Shown here one piece after another: positions 59,884 to 64,000 of a stretch of 64,000 nt of DNA (positions within the stretch are counted from its first letter, which is position 1; each line of letters opens with the position of its first letter). The stretch covers positions 2,536,001-2,600,000 of the forward strand of contig NZ_CP033433.1 in the NCBI RefSeq assembly GCF_003713065.1, in the 5' to 3' direction. A program made the translations under genes and the position numbers. The DNA comes from Cohnella candidum. GTDB lineage: Bacteria > Bacillota > Bacilli > Paenibacillales > Paenibacillaceae. Under the pieces are notes generated by a model. It was not told where the DNA came from and ran no database searches. It was given only the letters and a program-made list of their open reading frames with translations.

Positions 59884-60606
59884 ATGAATAATGCTTGGAA
59901 AATTTCTTTATTCGCGGGTCTGGCCGAGGCGTTCGGTACCCGGATTCTGCTCGCGGAATGGCCGGAGACCGAGCTCACCGCCGGGCGGCTGAAAAGCCTG
60001 CTGGCGGAACGTTATCCCGAGCAGGCGGACCGGATTGCCGCCGCCTTCGTCGCACGAAATCAGGAATACGCCCATGACGAGGAAACCGTTAGGCGGGAGG
60101 ACGAACTTGCGCTCCTTCCTCCCGTTTCCGGCGGCTCCGGTGAATTTGAGGCGGAAGTCCCGGAAGACGCTCCGCGATTTGCAGTCATTGACCGCCCGAT
60201 CGAAGTGGAGAGCGTCATCGCGCAGGCGTCTCATCCGGACCACGGGGCGTTGATCGCGTTCGTCGGAACGACGCGGGAGTGGACGCGGGGCAAGCGGACC
60301 GTGACGTTGGAATACGAGGCCTACGTACCGATGGCGATTGCGGCGCTGCGCAAGATCGGAGAGGAAATCGGCGAGCGCTGGCCCGGCACATTGACCGCCA
60401 TCACCCACCGCATCGGCACGGTCGACGTCGGCGAAAGCAGCGTCGTGATCGCCGTTTCGTCCGCCCACCGGGCGGAAGCCTACGAGGCGAGCCGTTACGC
60501 GATCGAACGCCTGAAACAGACCGTGCCGATTTGGAAAAAAGAAGTCTACGAAGACGGCACCGAGTGGATTGGCCATCAGCTCGGACCGTGGAATCCTCTC
60601 GAATAG
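59884..60606 (+). CDS. moaD-moaE: MoaD-MoaE fusion, molybdopterin synthase
   Basis: Both subunits of molybdopterin synthase in one 240-aa chain. Residues 1-83 are MoaD (ISLFAGLAEAFGTRILLAEWP, DELALLPPVSGG, the Gly-Gly that normally becomes the thiocarboxylated C-terminus). Residues about 95-240 are MoaE (GALIAFVGTTREWTRGKRTV, LEYEAYVPMAIAALRKIGEE, IPIWKKE-like VPIWKKEVYEDG). The ATG at 59884 begins MNNAWKISLF; AAGGAAG is about 11 nt upstream. Because the GG is internal, activation would need cleavage after it. No other moa genes are in the window. Confidence 0.9.
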   Translation: MNNAWKISLFAGLAEAFGTRILLAEWPETELTAGRLKSLLAERYPEQADRIAAAFVARNQEYAHDEETVRREDELALLPPVSGGSGEFEAEVPEDAPRFAVIDRPIEVESVIAQASHPDHGALIAFVGTTREWTRGKRTVTLEYEAYVPMAIAALRKIGEEIGERWPGTLTAITHRIGTVDVGESSVVIAVSSAHRAEAYEASRYAIERLKQTVPIWKKEVYEDGTEWIGHQLGPWNPLE

Positions 60607-60631
60607 ACAATTTTCGGAACTTGTTTACAAT
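60604..60631 (+). promoter_or_regulatory. Candidate promoter P1 of the third HD-GYP gene
   Basis: TAGACA (60604-60609), 16-bp spacer, TACAAT (60626-60631). The -35 includes the moaD-moaE stop codon. Confidence 0.5.
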
Positions 60632-60636
60632 TATGG

Positions 60637-60665
60637 TTGCGTGCGCTGGGATTCCTTGGTAGCAT
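60637..60665 (+). promoter_or_regulatory. Candidate promoter P2 of the third HD-GYP gene
   Basis: TTGCGT (60637-60642), 17-bp spacer, TAGCAT (60660-60665), 68 bp before the start codon. Confidence 0.5.
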
Positions 60666-60733
60666 GGTACTAGGTCATTTTTCCTTAGTAACTAAGTATC
60701 ATGACAACTACCGACGGATCGCCGAGGTGCGAT

Positions 60734-61777
60734 ATGAGAGTCCATTTCCGGGACGTCCAGCCGGGTGACCGACTGACGCAAGATACCTTTACCGATTACG
60801 GATTGCTTGTGCTTTCCAAGGGCGCGGTTTTGGACGACCATGCCTTATCCCGCCTGCACCAACATCAAATCGACTACGTGGAAATTGAAAGAAGGGCCTT
60901 CGGTGGAAGCGCTGTCGAAGAGAACGCTCTCCCCATTCAGGCCAATTTCCGCCCCCTGTACCAGGACGCCGTCACCGGCATCGAGAGCATTTTCGGCAAG
61001 GCCCTGGAGGAAGGCAAAGTTCACGAGGAGGATCTGAAGGAAAGCTTTCAGCCTCTGGTGGAGAATTTCAAAACGGAACGCGACGTCGTATCGCTGCTCC
61101 TCATGCTGAACAGCCAGGATGATTACACTTATCAGCACTCGGTGCAGGTCGGCATGTTGAGTTACTATATCGCCCGTTGGATGGGGTGGGACGAGCAAGA
61201 ATCCGTCCGAGTCGGCAAGGCCGGCTTTCTCCACGACATCGGCAAATGCCGGATCCCCGACGCGATCCTGAATAAGCCCGGCAAGCTGAACGACGAGGAA
61301 TACAAGGAAATTCAAAACCATTCCCGATACGGGTATGAAATATTGGAAAGCTCCTTCGATGACCACGTGTTGTCGCTGGCGGCCTTGCAGCATCACGAGA
61401 GAATGAACGGCACGGGGTATCCGAACCGCATTCCCGGCGAGCAGATCCATCCGGTCTCGAGGATCGTAGCCGTCGCGGACACCTACAGCGCCATGATTTC
61501 ATCCCGCGTTTATCAGAAGAAGAGAGACCTGCTGGTCGTGCTCAAGGAACTGCATAGAGTCAGCTTCTCCGAGCTGGATCCGGAAATCACCTATACGTTC
61601 ATCCGCCACATGATCCCGAATTTCATCGGCAAAAAAGTGGAACTGACGGGCGGCCTGACCGGCACGATCATCATGAACCATCCGACGGATTTCTTCCATC
61701 CTCTCATTCAATCCGACAGCGGCTTCATCGACCTCTCCACCGATGTCCGTTACGAGATCACGCAAGTCTATGTATAA
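60734..61777 (+). CDS. HD-GYP domain protein, predicted c-di-GMP phosphodiesterase
   Basis: 347 aa. N-terminal domain (QPGDRLTQDTFTDYGLLVLSKG), then a canonical HD-GYP: YQHSVQVGMLSYYIARWMG, GFLHDIGKCRIPD, LQHHERMNGTGYPNRIPG and VADTYSAMISSRVYQK. A C-terminal beta domain (FIGKKVELTGGLTGTIIMN) is like that of the gene at 28861. All catalytic residues are kept. The ATG at 60734 follows GAGGTG by 6 nt; an earlier ATG lacks a site. Ends in a strong terminator. Confidence 0.93.
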   Translation: MRVHFRDVQPGDRLTQDTFTDYGLLVLSKGAVLDDHALSRLHQHQIDYVEIERRAFGGSAVEENALPIQANFRPLYQDAVTGIESIFGKALEEGKVHEEDLKESFQPLVENFKTERDVVSLLLMLNSQDDYTYQHSVQVGMLSYYIARWMGWDEQESVRVGKAGFLHDIGKCRIPDAILNKPGKLNDEEYKEIQNHSRYGYEILESSFDDHVLSLAALQHHERMNGTGYPNRIPGEQIHPVSRIVAVADTYSAMISSRVYQKKRDLLVVLKELHRVSFSELDPEITYTFIRHMIPNFIGKKVELTGGLTGTIIMNHPTDFFHPLIQSDSGFIDLSTDVRYEITQVYV

Positions 61778-61784
61778 ACGATCG

Positions 61785-61813
61785 AGGTCCTCCCCTGCGG
61801 GAGGACCTTTTTT
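61785..61813 (+). terminator. Terminator of the third HD-GYP gene
   Basis: AGGTCCTCCC / GGGAGGACCT (61785-61794, 61799-61808), loop CTGC, then a T-run. Confidence 0.92.
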
Positions 61814-61818
61814 CTTCG

Positions 61819-62799
61819 TTAAGGCAGTACCCGTTTGGCATACAGGAACGTGCGGAGATAATACGGTTTGTTGATATCCGAAATCTGGACGCCGATGCCG
61901 TTCGCAGGACTGGCATGGATCATTTGACCGTCGCCCATGAAGATGCCGACATGCCCGACCGTATCCTGGCTTTTGAATCGTCCCGGCACGTTGAAAAACA
62001 GTAGATCCCCCGGCAGGAGCTCATCCCTGGAAACCGGAACGCCTTGCTGGGATTGCTGACGGGAGTCCCTCGGCAGGCTGACGCCGAAATGGTCGAACAC
62101 ATGCTGTACGAAGGACGAGCAATCCGCCATTCCGTCCGCCAGATGGGCGGGGGCGCCGAACTCGTAGGGCGTTCCCAAGTACTGCTTGGCGTAGTCGATT
62201 AACGCGGCGGATGGGTCGGTGTCCAGCGTTTGCTTGATTCTCAGCTTGTCGGTAAAAGGAAGCGATGTTCCGTCTGCCCCCGTCTCCCTGTCCGTCCGCC
62301 TCGGCAAAAACGTGATTTCCTGGCTGCCTGCCGACAGCGCGGATTCATGGCCGAACATTTGCTTCAAGACAGAGGCCGGCACCAGCAGGCGGCCTTTCTC
62401 CCGGACGGAAGGAGCCGACATGGGGTACGTTTTGCCGGCCTTGGTGAACCGGCTTTCTCCGTCGCGGAATTTCCAGATCACGTCGTTGTCGCCGATCCCG
62501 TAAGTTTTTCCGTCATTCATCCAGGCTCCATGGTAGCCGGCGGCTAAGGCCGCTTCCGATAACGCGACGTAGTCGGTGTGGTATACCGAACGGATACGCA
62601 CCGTCCGGATGTTCGCCGCACGAGTGGCATCGGAAGCCGCCTTCGATTTGATGATGACCGGATTCGTTCCTCCATGCTGCCGCAAGTTTTGGGTATCTCC
62701 CGGGTTCGTGACGCAGCCGGACAGCAAGCCGGCGGCCAATGCCAGCGTCCATCCTTTCCGTAAAGCGATGGACGCGACTCCATTCCGAACGCGTTTCAA
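61819..62799 (-). CDS. NlpC/P60 peptidase lipoprotein with copper-amine-oxidase-like N-domain
   Basis: Predicted cell-wall endopeptidase (D,L- type), anchored outside the membrane. 326 aa. Signal peptide with lipobox LAAGLLSGC (Cys about 29). Residues about 65-150 resemble the copper-amine-oxidase N-terminal-like fold (YGIGDNDVIWKFRDGE, KGRLLVPASVLKQMFG), and the C-terminal 110 residues are NlpC/P60 with catalytic Cys in MADCSSFVQHVF and His in GHVGIFMGDGQMIHASP. A TTG start at 62799 is chosen since GGAGGA lies 9 nt upstream. Lies just beyond the rRNA operon terminator. Confidence 0.88.
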   Translation of the reverse strand: MKRVRNGVASIALRKGWTLALAAGLLSGCVTNPGDTQNLRQHGGTNPVIIKSKAASDATRAANIRTVRIRSVYHTDYVALSEAALAAGYHGAWMNDGKTYGIGDNDVIWKFRDGESRFTKAGKTYPMSAPSVREKGRLLVPASVLKQMFGHESALSAGSQEITFLPRRTDRETGADGTSLPFTDKLRIKQTLDTDPSAALIDYAKQYLGTPYEFGAPAHLADGMADCSSFVQHVFDHFGVSLPRDSRQQSQQGVPVSRDELLPGDLLFFNVPGRFKSQDTVGHVGIFMGDGQMIHASPANGIGVQISDINKPYYLRTFLYAKRVLP

Positions 62800-62852
62800 G
62801 TTGCGATCTCCTCCACTCTGGTCGATCTTCCTCCGTAGTGTCCCCAAAACGC

Positions 62853-62895
62853 AAAAAGAACCCCGCACGGCCATACGGCTGAACGGGGTTCTTTT
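62853..62895 (-). terminator. Terminator of the rRNA operon
   Basis: AAAGAACCCCG / CGGGGTTCTTT (62855-62865, 62884-62894) with an inner stem; TTTTT follows on the minus strand. Lies about 15 bp past the 5S rRNA 3' end. Confidence 0.88.
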
Positions 62896-62908
62896 CTTTT
62901 GTCTCCGG

Positions 62909-63024
62909 CCTGGCGACGTCCTACTCTCCCAGGACCCTTCGGTCCAAGTACCATTGGCGCTGGAGGGCTTAACGGTCGTGTTCGGGATGGGTACGCGTGG
63001 AACCCCTCCGCCATTGCCACCAGA
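62909..63024 (-). rRNA. rrf: 5S ribosomal RNA
   Basis: Minus strand begins TCTGGTGGCAATGGCGGAGG and ends GTAGGACGTCGCCAGG, with the conserved CATCCCGAACACG segment in the middle. 116 nt, normal length. End positions set by pairing of the terminal stem (within 1-2 nt). Confidence 0.96.
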
Positions 63025-63114
63025 TCGGATTTGTTCAAGGTTTACACCCTGAAAACCAGATAGCGAAACGAGAAAGCAGTGCTGAAGAAACAATCACCTG
63101 TGTTACTGCGTAGG

Positions 63115-64000
<886 letters not shown>

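Overview
The window looks like a chromosomal segment from a high-GC, endospore-forming member of the Bacillales, most likely Paenibacillaceae (Cohnella or Paenibacillus type). Three things point there. Gene order follows the Bacillus subtilis block valS - spoVID - hemL/hemB/hemD/hemC/hemX/hemA - ysxC - lonA - lonB - clpX - clpP - tig, followed later by the gerM - rph - rdgB block. Sporulation genes are plentiful (spoVID, lonB, gerM, cotJABC, ytvI, YheC/YheD proteins, an asnO-type asparagine synthase). Ribosome binding sites are strong GGAGG types. No prophage, CRISPR array or plasmid function was seen; the only clear mobile element is one IS3-family insertion sequence.

Layout. 1-4500: start of valS behind a T-box leader, a patch of short inverted repeats, spoVID, hemL, and a Crp/Fnr gene pointing the other way. 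4500-11000: a minus-strand tetrapyrrole operon hemA-hemX-(siroheme dehydrogenase)-hemC-cobA/hemD fusion-hemB. 11000-18000: speD, an unknown conserved gene, ysxC, lonA, lonB. 18000-20600: a divergent LysR / 14-TM exporter pair. 20600-26250: ispG, clpX, clpP, tig and a ysoA-like gene. 26250-28750: tRNA-Gly and tRNA-Arg flanking adenine deaminase. 28860-32060: an HD-GYP protein coupled to a second Crp/Fnr regulator, a YihY-type membrane protein and a small EamA transporter. 32090-33359: the insertion sequence, sitting in the loop of a terminator. 33380-41240: an unknown small gene, asparagine synthase, rdgB-rph, gerM, a PgpA-like gene, and an MBL hydrolase next to type II isopentenyl diphosphate isomerase. 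41380-47580: five tandem, overlapping YheC/YheD ATP-grasp genes. 47650-62800: HAD phosphatase, flotillin floT with yuaF behind a sigma-W type promoter, cotJABC, ytvI, a CNNM/CBS membrane protein, radical SAM YfkAB, two more HD-GYP genes, uppP, a YunD-like nucleotidase, a molybdoenzyme-like fragment and a MoaD-MoaE fusion, and an NlpC/P60 lipoprotein. 62850-64000: the 3' end of a minus-strand rRNA operon (5S and part of 23S).

How the parts work together. The hem operon plus hemL takes glutamyl-tRNA to uroporphyrinogen III, with a siroheme branch built into the same transcript. ClpXP, trigger factor, LonA and LonB form a protein quality-control block. Four HD-GYP or Crp/Fnr signalling genes suggest cyclic-nucleotide or c-di-GMP control. 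The spore-coat genes (cotJ, spoVID, gerM, YheC/D) carry or may carry mother-cell sigma promoters. The most intriguing item is the five-gene ATP-grasp operon: all five copies keep the ATP/metal signature residues, which suggests five working ligase-like enzymes of unknown substrate rather than decaying duplicates.
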